Of a DNA stretch of 60,000 nucleotides, positions 49,030 to 60,000 are shown piece by piece. Under the pieces are notes generated by a model that was not told the DNA's origin, searched no databases, and saw nothing but the letters and a program-made list of their open reading frames with translations. The first letter of the stretch is position 1. The number at the start of each line of letters is the position of its first letter. A program made the position numbers and the translations under genes. The DNA comes from Chrysomallon squamiferum (Eukaryota > Mollusca > Gastropoda > Neomphalida > Peltospiridae): NCBI GenBank assembly GCA_012295275.1, contig CM022671.1:9200858-9260857 (forward strand). The letters run 5' to 3'.

Positions 49030-49200
49030 CTCACACATATATACATAGACTCATATACATACATCAACACAGACACAAACACACACATACACACACACAC
49101 ATACACATCCTTACACATTTCCATAAATATCTATACACACATATTAACACACACACACACACACACATATATAGAGAGAGAGATACACACACAGACACAC
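49030..49200. repeat. AC-rich compound repeat (ACAC/ACAT/AGAG)
   Basis: Alternating ACACAC, ACATAC and ACACAT words, (AC)11 near 49149-49170, then ATATAGAGAGAGAG. Frames through it are Thr/His repeats. Confidence 0.9.
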
Positions 49201-49259
49201 TGCTTAAATTCCTGTCTTATATCTATGTTCATATTTGTGAATATGACCAACTGTTTTGA

Positions 49260-50215
49260 CTAACTTCAGTACTGGCATTGCATGCTTGAATCTTATACAA
49301 AGATGAAGACAATACTGTTGAAAAGTTTAGTTTTTTATTATTATTATTAAATTCTGTACATGTTTTCACTCTATGTGAAAAGCCAGACAGATAATGATTA
49401 AGTTGGACAGCACAATATTTTATTATTCTATTAAATTATAAGAAATATCGATAAAGTTAAATCCTCATTCATTCAAAAAATGATTGAGGCAATGAATTTG
49501 TAAATCTGATTTGTGTGCTATGAAATTAATAGAAACAGCTGTTTTTAGTAACAAAATGAACTGCAGTGTTGGTGCAAGGCCATGAAAATAAGAAAATTGT
49601 ACAAGAGATGCAACATAAAGTGTTGTTTATATAAATCATTTAAAATAACAGTGTTTTTAAATCTTGTTATATTTATATATATAATTTCCATTTATTATCA
49701 CATATTAATTTATATATAAATATATATTTTTTTTTTAAAGGCACAAGGGAATTAAAGTCATTAAAAGGAAATAAAATAAAATTTAACCAATTTTCAAAAA
49801 AGTACTTATAACTTTACTTTTGTTTTATTTCATTTAATTTTATTTGAATTATTTCTATTTCACTGCATTTTATTCATACCATTTTAACTTGCATTATATT
49901 TTTGGTTGTTGTTTGCTTTCATCTAATCACAAAACATAATGAAAAGAGTTTTGAGTTTCTGACTTATTGCCATGGCATATGATAAGTGTTAGGCTATCAA
50001 ATTATACAAGCAACATTATCTAGATAACATGTGGAAATATCAGACTGCCAATCTGGTGTGATATTATCCACTGCAAACAGCATTTAAGAGTTGAATGAAA
50101 TTAGCTGCCACTCTTAACAGCATTGATCCCTCCCAAAACTGGCCATTATTGCATAGCAAACGTAAACAAGCCATAATGACAAAATAATGAATATATTATT
50201 TCATGCCTGTCGAGA
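49260..50215. other. AT-rich unique non-coding sequence
   Basis: No gene is visible. It has TTATTATTATT near 49333 and AT-rich TTATATATAAATATATA words at 49670-49735. Confidence 0.55.
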
Positions 50216-50219
50216 AAAG

Positions 50220-50760
50220 ATGGCAAGGTTAAGTTCAGAGAGAGGTTAAACCTATGAGGTGGAAGATTATTCATAACCATATACTTCAAATCTTACACCT
50301 TTTGTATTCACTAAGTCTCTCTCTCTCTCTAAATATATATATATATATAAAAGATTAATGAATATTTGACAGCTCTTCAATGTTTTGGTATCAATAATTA
50401 TATGGAGTCAAACTAACAACTTTTCATATAATGACATCTGAGTGGAAATCTATAAAGATGAACATTTTTATAATCATGTACTTTGAATCTTACAGCATGA
50501 ATTAAAACAGAAAGAAAGAATATTTGACAAAAACATTTTTTAAGGTGTCAAACAGCTTTTTGTATAACGATATTAGAGAGGAAATCTATAAGATGTGAAA
50601 ACATTGGATATTCACCAAGATTAAAAAAACAATGAATGAATGAATATTTAACAGCTGCTCAACAAATTTTATTAGTTGTCAAACATACAGCTTTCTGTAA
50701 AATGATCAGCTATATGAGAGAGGAAACATGGTCCGGTTACTTTGGGTTTTTTTCAGTAAG
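50220..50760. repeat. Degenerate tandem array, 124-158 bp unit
   Basis: GAATATTTGACAGCTCTTCA or a variant starts at 50360, 50518 and 50642, spacings of 158 and 124. Each copy then has GTCAAAC, CTTTTCATATAATGA/CTTTTTGTATAACGA/CTTTCTGTAAAATGA, and GAGAGGAAATCTATAAGATG-like parts in that order. A partial copy before these holds GAGGTGGAAGATTATTCATAA and a match to ACTTTGAATCTTACA. A (CT)7-(AT)9 microsatellite at 50316-50349 lies inside the first copy. The open frame at 50636-50833 has no significance. Confidence 0.75.
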
Positions 50761-51807
50761 ATCATCATTTATTTTAACCAGGTTCATTTTTTTAATTATT
50801 ATATTAAGAAGTACATTTTTTAACATTAATTAATTTATCTTTAGATAGTATTCAGATATCACTGAGTTCTACTTTTGCTCCATTGATTTTATTTGATTTT
50901 ATTAGGTTTGTCTTCTGACATAGGTTTCATCTTCTCATATTAGTGAATTTACTATTTCACTTGATCAACTGTATTTTCTAACTTCATTTAACATCGCTGA
51001 ATAGTTTTAATCCACTGATTATAAATGAAATTGAACTTTTAACTTTTGAGAAAATGCTGTCACATGTCACAGGTGTTGATAACAAATTACAAGCTGGTGA
51101 TGGTAATCAGAAAAGATTTGTTATAGTAATCAGAACTTAAGTATTACAGTTACATGTGAATTCATTTATTAACCAGTTTACATCAATTAGAAATTGTAAA
51201 TGATCATATGATAATCTCAGATTTTAATATGTCTGTCAGCTGTTGATAATTAATAATGTCCTGGTGAAGCTGGCACTAGTCTGTTCTAAAGATATTAAAA
51301 TATTAGCAACATAATTAATTACAAAACTGATTTCTATTTAAGGTACAGAAGAATTTATCAAAACAAAAGTAAACTAAACTAAACTAAAATAAAATAAAAT
51401 AACATAAAATTTAAATAAATTCAAAATTCAAAACAAAATTTAAACAAACATGCAATATACACAACTTGGAATAGAAAACCAAGATGGTCAAGTAATAATT
51501 ATGTGGTTAGCTGATATAGTTTAAACTGAATAACTGTGGTTTTTATTCATGTTGAATTCCAGTTAGATTCCAGTTTGTTGATTAGTATACAAGCAAGTGC
51601 AGTCATATACTCCTTAATGCTTTAACAGCTACATTATTTAAACTGTGCCATATAATCATAATTTCCTAATCTGTTTGCATTAAAATAATAAAATAATTCT
51701 TCAGTCAACCAACCAAATGTTTTTCTTCAATTTTTGGTATTGGAGAAATAGAATCATTCAGTGCCAGAAGTGCATTTCAAAAAAATAAATAAATAAAAAT
51801 TTCTGTA

Positions 51808-51818
51808 TATTATTATTA

Positions 51819-51849
<31 letters not shown>

Positions 51850-51850
51850 T
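51808..51850. repeat. (ATT)n microsatellite
   Basis: About fourteen ATT units with one break near 51820. Confidence 0.95.
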
Positions 51851-51899
51851 TGAATATATGTAAACAGAGGGCAGACCAGACTTTTGAAATATACCTTTT

Positions 51900-53230
51900 T
51901 CTTCACTATCCAAGTTCAAACAGTCAGCATTCTGACATTTGATTATTTACACTTACACTTTTAACACCTCTCAGGCTAGATGATAAGGCTGAGTTTAAAA
52001 TTATCAATGTTCATTGCATGTATTTAATTAAATATGATGAGTGTGCAGTATTTGTTTTCTAGAAGCACGAAAAACATGCTTCTGTCACAAATAGTGAAAG
52101 AAAATGTCTTCTGGCTAAGGTTAACACCAAGCAGTACCAAATATAAAATCAGAGTGCTAATATCTTGTACTGCTATCAGACCACAATGATCTGCTTTGAA
52201 AAGTCAACTGACATGCAGTGGTATGGTCATTCACATTCATGTTTTGCCCATGGCCAGTAACAAGACAGTACTAAATATCTAAATGTTGCTTCATTTAGGA
52301 GAGTTGGTGTAATCGATAACGTGAAAGACACATTTTCACATATTTAGTTCCATTTTTACACCTACTCTATATATAGTCCTTTGAGGAAAATTATCTGGCT
52401 TCACCCCCCTTCAGTTTTCTGTGGCCTGGATAGAATTTTACATCTGGCTAACTCAAAGTATGGCAGATCATCTAAATTAGCACAAATAAGTAAAAAATGC
52501 TATTATTGTTGTCAACAGACATTCTGGAGTACTATGTCCAAGATATAGTTCAGCATTCAGTACCCAAGATATACACCGTTCAACAATTCTCTTGTATTTA
52601 AAAATCAATTCATTTTATTGAAAATTATATATAAAATAACCCAGTTTTTGTTTTTGTTGTTATTTTTTTGTGTTTGTTTTTTATCCTTTAAAATATGTTG
52701 TGAATTAATGAATTAGTACGTTATGGTTGAATGCTTATCTAAGCATTAATATTCTATAGTCAAAGAGAAAAACTGTTATTATATTAATGAACAGCCATAA
52801 ACAAATAACTGGAAAACATCTATTCACAGCTTTGTCGGAATGATTGTGTTTTCTAGGTTTCTCTGTACAACCTGATATTCTGCTTATTTTATCACTGGGT
52901 CTAAAACCCACAATTTTTTTCATGACATTGATGAGGAATTCACCTGAATGACAATAACCACAAGAAATCCTAAATCTCATTGATCTGCCTTTTAAACTGA
53001 GAGCACTGTTGGCTGTGAAAAACATAATAATGCAGTGTGTGCATGGCTATGGAGGCTAATAATTAAAGCAATCATGTAATTATCTTCAAAAGCTCCCCTG
53101 TGTTAATGTCTTACAATTATCCTTTATCCTACTGAAAAGTGTATTGGCGCTAAATCTAATGAAAACCATGTCAGGATCTCTTCACAGGCTTCAAATCTCA
53201 GCCTGTCTTCAATAAGTAACCATATTTAAA
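51900..53230. other. Long non-coding stretch, complex at 52330-52560 and 52800-53215
   Basis: No gene is called. The two complex parts flank a T-rich stretch at 52635-52690. The second contains GGCTAATAATTAAAGCAATC and CATGTAATTATC (homeodomain-type cores) and TTGGCGC (an E2F-like word). A minus-strand frame of 96 codons at 52735-53025 has mixed composition and several Cys and Arg codons but no family I recognise. Confidence 0.4.
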
Positions 53231-53465
53231 AAAAAAATATTGTTTAGTTTTTTATTATGAAAACAATATAAAATAAAAAACAGCAAAGAAATAGGATCTC
53301 GCACTTTAACAGCTATGTGACTTCCTTTAAATTTATTATTCTTACTTTCTTTTCTTGTCCATTTTTTTTTTTTTTCTGTGTGTGGGTAGGCAGTATTAAT
53401 GATGTCATCACTGAAGCCATGTGCTCGCTCAGCAAATATTTATTTCAGAGATTGCTGGCATGCAC

Positions 53466-53580
53466 TTTACAGAAATCTCTTGTAAATAAAAGTAAAAAAA
53501 TAAAAAAAATAAAAATAATAAAATAATAATAATAATAATAATAAAAGACAAAAAATTAAAATTAAAAATAAACAAATGGA
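53466..53580. repeat. A-rich/(AAT)n low-complexity tract
   Basis: AAATAAAAAA words, then (AAT)8 at about 53518-53543, then further A-rich sequence. Confidence 0.85.
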
Positions 53581-53642
53581 AGGACCTAATTCAATTAAAT
53601 TTGATTTAGAATAAAGCTGCTTGCTTCTGTTTTCCCCCTCTG

Positions 53643-53661
53643 ATATATATATATATATATT
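53643..53661. repeat. (AT)n microsatellite
   Basis: About nine AT units followed by A9. Confidence 0.9.
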
Positions 53662-53789
53662 AAAAAAAAATTCATATCACAAGACTAATATAAGGTAGGG
53701 TCAGCTATACTTGAAACTAATTGTTATTCAGTGCTAATGGATAATAAAAGCCACATTTTAAATTTAGTTTAATGTGCTAAAATACAAAT

Positions 53790-54130
53790 CTAACACTGTC
53801 CTGGCCAAACAATCCAGAGATAGATTTTGCTTCAGAAAGGCCTGCACTGGCTGGATCATTAAATCTTTTTCAAACTCAAAACCATTAGCTTAGATCCACA
53901 CGGACATTTTGACCCAAGTCTAATTCATCCACTAAGAAGTGCATGTAGAGTGAGATGATTCTGGTGAAACCCATTCAGACAGCAATGAACTGTAAAAACT
54001 ATCTTCTTCCTTAACATCATTTTGTATGCAGTCATGAACATGAAACATAAAACAGTAACAGTAATAAACACTGTGTGGGCATTAAACATTATTTCAGATA
54101 CCATCCAATGCAGGCAAAGATTTTGTAATC
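53790..54130. other. Complex non-coding segment
   Basis: Mixed composition without simple repeats, including CTGTCCTGGCC and AAGGCCTGCACTGGCTGG words. No frame or RNA motif is recognised. It is a weak candidate for conserved sequence. Confidence 0.35.
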
Positions 54131-55033
54131 TCCATTTACTAAATTGATTATTTGTATTATTCAGATTATATAAAATATAATCATGATCAAATATGCTTAT
54201 TATTAAAAAGAAACCTTTAACAGCTACTTTTTTTTATCATTTCAACTGTACACGTGTATGTGACATTTACACATTTGGATAAATCTATGGCCTACACACA
54301 CTGGAACATTTACTTTTGTTTTCAGAAATGGTCTTACATATACCTTCAATGCAATAGAAACACTTCTATCATAAATTCAAGTTAATGGACACTGGTCAGA
54401 TTGGTAAGTAGCCATGTGGGAGAACTAAGGTGGATTGATCCTGCTACTTATCATCTTTTAGTTTTGACACTAATATTGAACTACAATGTCAGTACATGTT
54501 ACTGATACATAAAATAATATATTATACATTTATTTTTCCTGCCCTACAGTTATGAATTTCTACGACACAGCTACAAAGTTAGCTGTTTGTGTCCTTCACT
54601 TAGCAGCATCAGGTTTTATGATGTTGTGGGCAATCTGCAAGCCAAGATTAATGGAGTCTCACGTTTAGTATGATTGTTCAGTTTTCACAGCATTGTTTGT
54701 ACTGGCAGTTCCTGTTTACAGTTAAAGCAATAAGTAGATTTAAAAAAAACAACAACTGAAATGCCATATTTTGAGGCTTGAGATAAACAGCAAAACATGT
54801 CTTGGAAACTGAAATATTATATTAATAGTTATTTTCTAAATAATAAAACAACAACAATGATGACAGACATGAATGCAAAACTAATATATATATATAAACA
54901 TATTGTATGAGGATGTTTTAGTTTGTGAAGCAGTGGAGAAAGACTTAATTTTGTTTGTGTGAAAATAATAAAGAAAGAGTTCCCTAGTTGTTCTTGTGAA
55001 TATTTTCAAACCAAAATTATTGCAGGTTTTTGT

Positions 55034-55070
<37 letters not shown>

Positions 55071-56700
55071 CTTGTAAGTTTCAAATTTTTTTTTTTTTTT
55101 TGATTTTTTTAAAAGACAAATCGAGAAAACCAAGAAAAGAAGTATATTCCCTAGTATTTATGTTTTTAACACTTTTTAAAAAAAAATATAAATAAATAAA
55201 TTGAATGATTTCCTGGTGCTTGAATGATAATTTAAAGAGCTAGAGATAAATCAAATAAACATATTTGTAAGATCATTTAAATGAGAGAAAAGCTAAACTG
55301 AAGGTTGATCACTTGGCTCAGTTGTGAAAAAAAAAAAGAAAAAGTAAAAATAAAAAAATCATGACACAAGTGATGGATGAGAACTGAAAACAGTACCACC
55401 CTGGAAAACAATAAATGGCAAATTGACTTGTTTTCTTTTCACTGAAAGATGATGCCAGTGTTCTGGGTGGTGCTTGTTTGTGGTGCTTGTTTGCACATAG
55501 CACACATTCATCACATGAATCAAGTGAGAAATTGAGCATGGAAAGCTCAACATAACTGCGTTTGTAGAATAAAAGAAAAGAAAAACACCTGTGACTAATT
55601 AAAAAATATTTTTTTCTTGATTTCTTTCTAATGCCAGCTCATTCTTCAAGAGATCCCAGCATTAACATTCCAGGTTAATTCTGAAAACAGATACTGTTGT
55701 TTTTTTAACAGAATTATCTACTAAATGAGGAAAATCTCTTAAAATATGTTTCATGTTATTTTCGTCTAAGAAAGTATTTTATAATAATAAACATGATGAG
55801 TTGGATATACTGCTGCTTCAGATATCATCTAAAGAAAATGAGTGTAATGAATTTCTTCACAATTTAACACAATATTATTTTTCTTTGGTTAATATCTGAA
55901 ATGCAATTCAAATGTGTAAACACAAATTTCAATGAAAAGTTATACAAAATGTACCATTTCTCAACATAATTCTTGAAACTTGTTATATTAATAAAAACTT
56001 TGGAATAAAAAATAAATAAAAAGCTTAAGTAAAAAAATAATATAAATCTGGATGTTTCAAAACAAAAACAAAATGAGATTTATTTATGTAGGTGCTTATT
56101 TATGTGATAAATGTGAACACATAATCACTGTACTTCTATATCACATGGCTACATGCTGATGACTTTAGAATTAACCTGTATTCACTGATTGTCAGAATCC
56201 TTGATTTACTCAGTGTTGTCTTGTGGGATCATTGACAAAACTGGAATATCTCATTTGACAAGCTGTCTCATACAATAGGCTCAACACTGATGTGGAAATA
56301 CAGAATATATTTATTTAGAATTTTCAATCTCATATTTTGTTTGTATTCCATGTGCTTAACAGTTCACAAGTATAGAATATATTTACTGAAATCTGTAGTC
56401 TGAGATTTGTTTGTCATTTCATAAATTTTTGGTGGATCACAAAATTAATTCAGAATATTTCACATAATATTGTTTTTGCTGTTAGCATTAATTTCCTCTG
56501 TGATTGATATATATTTTGTTAATTTAAAGTAGATAACATATATGCAGACAAAGTTTCATTATTATTATTATTATTATTTTAAATAACAACAAGTATATAA
56601 ATCTAGCTTGGCGGTCCTGCTGACCTTTTAAAGAAATGTTCATTCAAGCATACTGCAGTGTACTGAATGTTTAAAGTTCAGATCCTGAGATTCACTATGG
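54131..56700. other. AT-rich non-coding sequence with (ATT)n
   Basis: No gene is visible. (ATT)n occupies 55036-55070, with T13 near 55088 and A-rich runs at 55327-55360. A TGGTGCTTGTTTG duplication lies near 55468-55492. (ATT)6 is at about 56562-56580. Minus-strand frames at 55318-55553 show nothing recognised. Confidence 0.55.

Positions 56701-56701
<1 letters not shown>

Positions 56702-56732
<31 letters not shown>
56702..56732. repeat. T31 homopolymer
   Basis: Thirty-one T in a row, about 110 bases before the start of the 54-bp array. It could be the minus-strand poly-A tail of an inserted element, but no such body is recognisable downstream. Confidence 0.9.
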
Positions 56733-56736
<4 letters not shown>

Positions 56737-56839
56737 GTTAATTTGAATCTTTCACTCCTCTGCACTTAATAGGTTTCTTCCAACTCTGTTTAACACTCCC
56801 AACTACGATGGCTAATGATTATTATACTACTTTGGTTGG

Positions 56840-57425
56840 TCTGGTTTTATTACTGAAGTTTGTGGGAAACCACAAGCTAATGATGCCGAGTGGTATGGTT
56901 ATACTGAGTTAGTGGGAAACCACTGGCTAATAAGTATTGATGGTATGGTTAGATCTTTATTTTTAATGATTCTTACTGGCATAGCATTACTTGTACATTT
57001 GCTGGGAAACCCACTGGTTAATGATACTAAATGCTATGTAATAACTGTACAGTTTCTGGGAAACCACTGGTAAAAGATACAAAATGCTATAGTAATACTT
57101 GTACAGTTTCTGGGAAACCACTGGTAAAAGATACAAAATACTATAGTAATACTTGTACACTTGCTAGGAAACCACTGGTAAAAGATACAAAATGCTATGG
57201 TAATACTTGTACAGTTTGTTAGAAATCACTGGTTAATGATGCTTGTTGGTATTGTGATATTTTCATAGCTGGTGACAAATGGTTGCTACTATAGTAATAC
57301 TTGTTTAAAAATCAATGGTACCTGATGGGATGGTAATACTTTGTTACGGTGGAGAAACCACTGGCTGATGATACTTGTATAGTTGGTGGGAAGCCACTGA
57401 AACTTGATGGGATGGTTTGACTTGC
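56840..57425. repeat. Tandem array with 54-bp core unit
   Basis: CTGGGAAACCACTGG or a variant occurs at about 56861, 56911, 57002, 57056, 57110, 57164 and, more diverged, near 57218, 57350 and 57385. In the core (57002-57220) the period is exactly 54 bases and copies are nearly identical, with TAAAAGATACAAAATGCTAT and AGTAATACTTGTACA parts. Outer copies are diverged and some contain extra sequence. Since 54 is divisible by three, one frame stays open for 63 codons as an 18-residue repeat, which is a consequence of the period. Confidence 0.9.
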
Positions 57426-58168
57426 ATAGTTGTGACATCTGATGAATAATTATTGCTGTAGATGATATAAAGTATCGGTTAATTATGATGACTAAGTTAT
57501 TTGAGATATGATGTCTGTGTGGGAGCTGGAAATGCCTGACCATTGTGTGTTTCAGATGTCTGCCTCAGATGGAAGAACAAGTAATAGGATAGTACTGAGA
57601 GTACTACTATCCTGACTTTAGGTAAATGATATCTTAGACCACAAATGTAAAGTTGAAATGTTGTGAATGAGTGGAGGAAACTGACCTAAATAAGTTATCA
57701 AATTTAAAAAAAATAAAAAATTATAATATATATATATATTTTTAAATGTCTGATATTATTATTTCCAGATATTGTTATCATATACAGACATATTAAATGC
57801 AGTTCTTTTAGAACCTCTATCTCATTTACTAATGATGATTTATTTCGTATGAGGAATTAAGAACAACAACAACAATAAAAATAACCCCCAAAAACAACCA
57901 ACTTATATTTATAAAAGTGAGTATTTGGAAAAATACATAGTTTAGTAATAATCGTAATAATTCAAGATTCAGTCTATATTTCAAAAAACACAACTAATAT
58001 ATGTTTATAAGGTCATCAACAAAATAGAAATCTAAAGAAAATTGCTATGGAGCAAAATATGTATTTGCAAATCTTGTAGGAATTCAGTTTTTAATTAAAC
58101 ATTCATGTTCATGTATTTAATGGGAGACTGTCATCAGGCTTTTCTACCCAAGGCTGACATAAGCACAT

Positions 58169-58242
58169 ACGAATTATTTTAGTATTTATGTGTTTCTGTC
58201 CACCACGAATTATTTTAGTATTTATGTGTTTCTGTCCACCAC
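58169..58242. repeat. Perfect 36-bp direct duplication
   Basis: ACGAATTATTTTAGTATTT through CTGTCCACC occurs twice back to back, with exactly 36 bases between starts (58171 and 58207) and no differences seen between the two copies. Confidence 0.95.
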
Positions 58243-59070
58243 AGTGTAATGCACAAAAGATAAGTAATTTATTTTCTAGCTATGTCTACATCTACTTGCA
58301 AAAGCCTAATGTCTTAAAACCTAAAGTCTTGACTTTAAAGTGAAGACAAAAATAAATGATGAAAAAAAAAATTAAAAAATTAGAGGATGTTAAAATCGAT
58401 TAAGCTGCCATCAAAAGATCTGCAGATGAGAAAACAATTGATCACAGAGTGAGACTGGAATTGGCTAGAAAATCACAAACGTGGAGTAATTTGAGCAAGA
58501 AAATGATCAAAACCAGACCCAAGACTGACACAGGAATCTCATTTGGAAGTTCAAAAACATTACTTTGGATTACTTAAAAGGCCATGCTAACGCAATTCGG
58601 TCAAAAGTAGCTTAAAAGTAGAATCCATTTAAATGTCTATCAACTAAAGAAGATATGAGCTCATGAAACAAAGGCCATAAAGAAAACAATGCAGAAACTT
58701 TTCATGTAAGTGTAAATCTTTACTGTGAAGAAAATGAAGACACTGTGTTGTACAGATCCTAAGATGAATTATTTTTGATTAATAACACCTTACCTTTATT
58801 TTTCTTTCAATTCACCGAATTTAACAACAGATACATTAAGAGTAATGTTATTGTGTCTGTAACAGTAATAAAATAAAAGTATCACTTAATATTCTGTTTT
58901 AGTTTCTTTGAATAGCATTGTCTATGGGACAAGGACCTGAAGAGATTTTAACACTTAAAGTAAATTATGAAAGTAAAACATCATAAACAAATTTTAGTAT
59001 GATTTTGATAATGGGTTTAACCAAGTGGAAATAACAAAGATTCAAGATAAAATATAAAGTGCATTTTAAA
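58243..59070. other. Unique non-coding sequence
   Basis: No gene and no repeat is visible apart from an A9 run near 58362. Composition at 58380-58720 is A-rich but complex. Confidence 0.5.
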
Positions 59071-59074
59071 AGTA

Positions 59075-59153
59075 TTTATTTATTTTATTATTATTATTAT
59101 TGTTATTGTTATCATTAATGTTGTTATTATGATTATTATTATTGTTATTATTA
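59075..59153. repeat. (ATT/GTT)n microsatellite cluster
   Basis: (ATT)n with GTT, ATC and GATT variants across about 80 bases. Confidence 0.9.
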
Positions 59154-59329
59154 AATTAGTTTTGCAATCATTAACTCTCATACAAAATCTTTAAATGTGT
59201 TACGGACTGGAGTGGCATTGTCAGCGAGGTGTTTCCATTTGTCTTATCTTACAACTTAACTTATGTTTCTCACTTACTGACCTTCAAAATGAACATTAAT
59301 TATTTATCTATTTCTATTATTTATCTATT

Positions 59330-59625
59330 TCTACTTTCACTGAAATTGATTTCCATGATCAAATATTAAGCTATCTTACATTAAACTTGTGGGAAACACT
59401 TTTTAATCAAACTAGCTTTTTCTTATACAAATGCAATTTCTGTTTTGTTTATTTGTACTTTTTGGCATTGAACTTGACTTCTGTGACAAACTATTCAACT
59501 ATCTTGACATTAAACTTGATGTTAACATGATTAATCAGACCATTTTTATAAATGCAATTTCTGTTTTGTTTACAGTACTGGGTTGGCACTAAAAGTACCT
59601 GCTATTAAACTTGTTTTTTAGGACT
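59330..59625. repeat. Tandem duplication, 121-bp unit, about 2.5 copies
   Basis: AAATGCAATTTCTGTTTTGTTTA occurs at 59429 and 59550, exactly 121 bases apart. Between them, GAACTTGACTTCTGTGA, ATTCAACTATCTTGACATTAAACTTG and TTAATCAGACC match GAAATTGATTTCCATGA, ATTAAGCTATCTTACATTAAACTTG and TTAATCAAACTAG in the earlier copy from about 59348. A truncated third copy follows (TTGGCACTAAAAGTA, CTATTAAACTTG) to about 59612. Confidence 0.85.
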
Positions 59626-59779
59626 GACTGTTCAGACAAGCTGCATGTTAATTTTTGTGTTTATTGTGTGTCAGGGAATCTGTTCTGTTTCACAAGTTGT
59701 TATCCAGAACACTTGTTTCCTTTCTGTTACTTCCAAATTGGTCTTCATCAGGTTTTCTGGATGTTTGCTTATTTTATAA

Positions 59780-59787
59780 GTGTGTGT

Positions 59788-59822
<35 letters not shown>
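59780..59822. repeat. (TG)n microsatellite
   Basis: About 21 TG units with one TC interruption. Val/Cys frames here are artefacts. Confidence 0.95.
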
Positions 59823-59823
<1 letters not shown>

Positions 59824-59845
59824 TTTTAAGCATATATAATTTATA

Positions 59846-60000
59846 TTTACTGTTACATCACATTACATTATATTCTTACATTACTGTAATACATTATATT
59901 ACATTGCAATACATTATATTACAAAACATTATACTGAATTAAGTAAGGCTGTATTACATTGCACTGCACTTCACTCTATTGTATTACATTACAATAAATA
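59846..60000. repeat. Degenerate ACATT/ATTAC repeat, running off the window
   Basis: Words ACATTACATTATATT, TACATTACTGTAATACATT, TTGCAATACATT and TACATTGCACTGCAC recur every 5-15 bases to the last base, so the array continues beyond the window. Many words are partly self-complementary (TGTAATACATTA-like). Confidence 0.75.

Noticed and set aside
52735-53025. 96-codon minus-strand open frame with several Cys residues
   Set aside because: The Cys residues do not form a recognisable zinc-binding spacing, and no family is recognised.
57031-57222. 63-codon open frame with an 18-residue repeat
   Set aside because: The 54-bp tandem period keeps the frame open automatically. Neighbouring copies break it and there is no signal peptide or splice context.
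1-60000. Promoters, Shine-Dalgarno sites, polyadenylation signals and TATA boxes
   Set aside because: AATAAA and TATA-like words are everywhere in such A/T-rich DNA and no gene is present to anchor them, so none can be supported.

Overview
This 60 kb window looks like intergenic or deep-intronic DNA from an animal nuclear genome. It is strongly A/T-rich by eye, CG dinucleotides are scarce, and microsatellites of many kinds occur every one to two kilobases: (AC)n, (TG)n, (CT)n, (AT)n, (ATGT)n, (AAT)n, (AAAT)n, poly-A and poly-T. No reading frame is long enough or recognisable enough to call a gene, and I see no tRNA, rRNA or bacterial signals. The density of AC, ATGT and ATT microsatellites, together with a CAAGGGAGATAA inverted repeat that I remember as a common mollusc motif, fits a lophotrochozoan, possibly a cephalopod or other mollusc. 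That is inference and the window alone does not prove it.

What stands out is a layer of tandem repetition beyond the microsatellites. One long array of a 25-bp unit (about 11.2-12.3 kb) is well preserved. A family of degraded arrays with 30-170 bp units is scattered from end to end: about 2.0-2.4, 3.0-3.2, 19.7-20.75, 25.3-25.7, 29.0-29.5, 31.4-31.9, 38.3-38.7, 39.0-39.4, 42.3-42.7, 50.2-50.8, 56.8-57.4 and 59.3-59.6 kb. Most have units alike only in short cores, so they look like old local amplifications. The 20.25-20.75 kb block (three near-identical copies of about 165 bp) and the 57.0-57.2 kb block (54-bp units) carry recent re-amplification within older arrays.

Layout. 1-11 kb: AT-rich unique sequence, two old arrays and a trinucleotide cluster near 6.2 kb. 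11-13 kb: the 25-bp minisatellite followed by (ATGT)n. 13-20 kb: unique sequence with a purine-rich tract at 15.9-16.4 kb. 20-34 kb: an old satellite, low-complexity A/T stretches and several more complex segments. 34-37 kb: a complex segment that may be a conserved non-coding element, a 14-bp perfect hairpin, and a compact cluster of (CACC)n, (AC)n and (CT)n. 37-48 kb: old arrays, a hairpin built from microsatellite sequence, and poly-CT. 48-60 kb: two or three more complex, TAATTA-rich segments that could be regulatory, then more arrays and the start of an ACATT-type repeat that runs off the end.

There are no genes here to describe as working together. If the region has a function it would be regulatory or structural. 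The candidates given here rest on reading by eye, without alignment, composition counts or database comparison. Array boundaries and unit lengths are approximate unless an exact period is stated.
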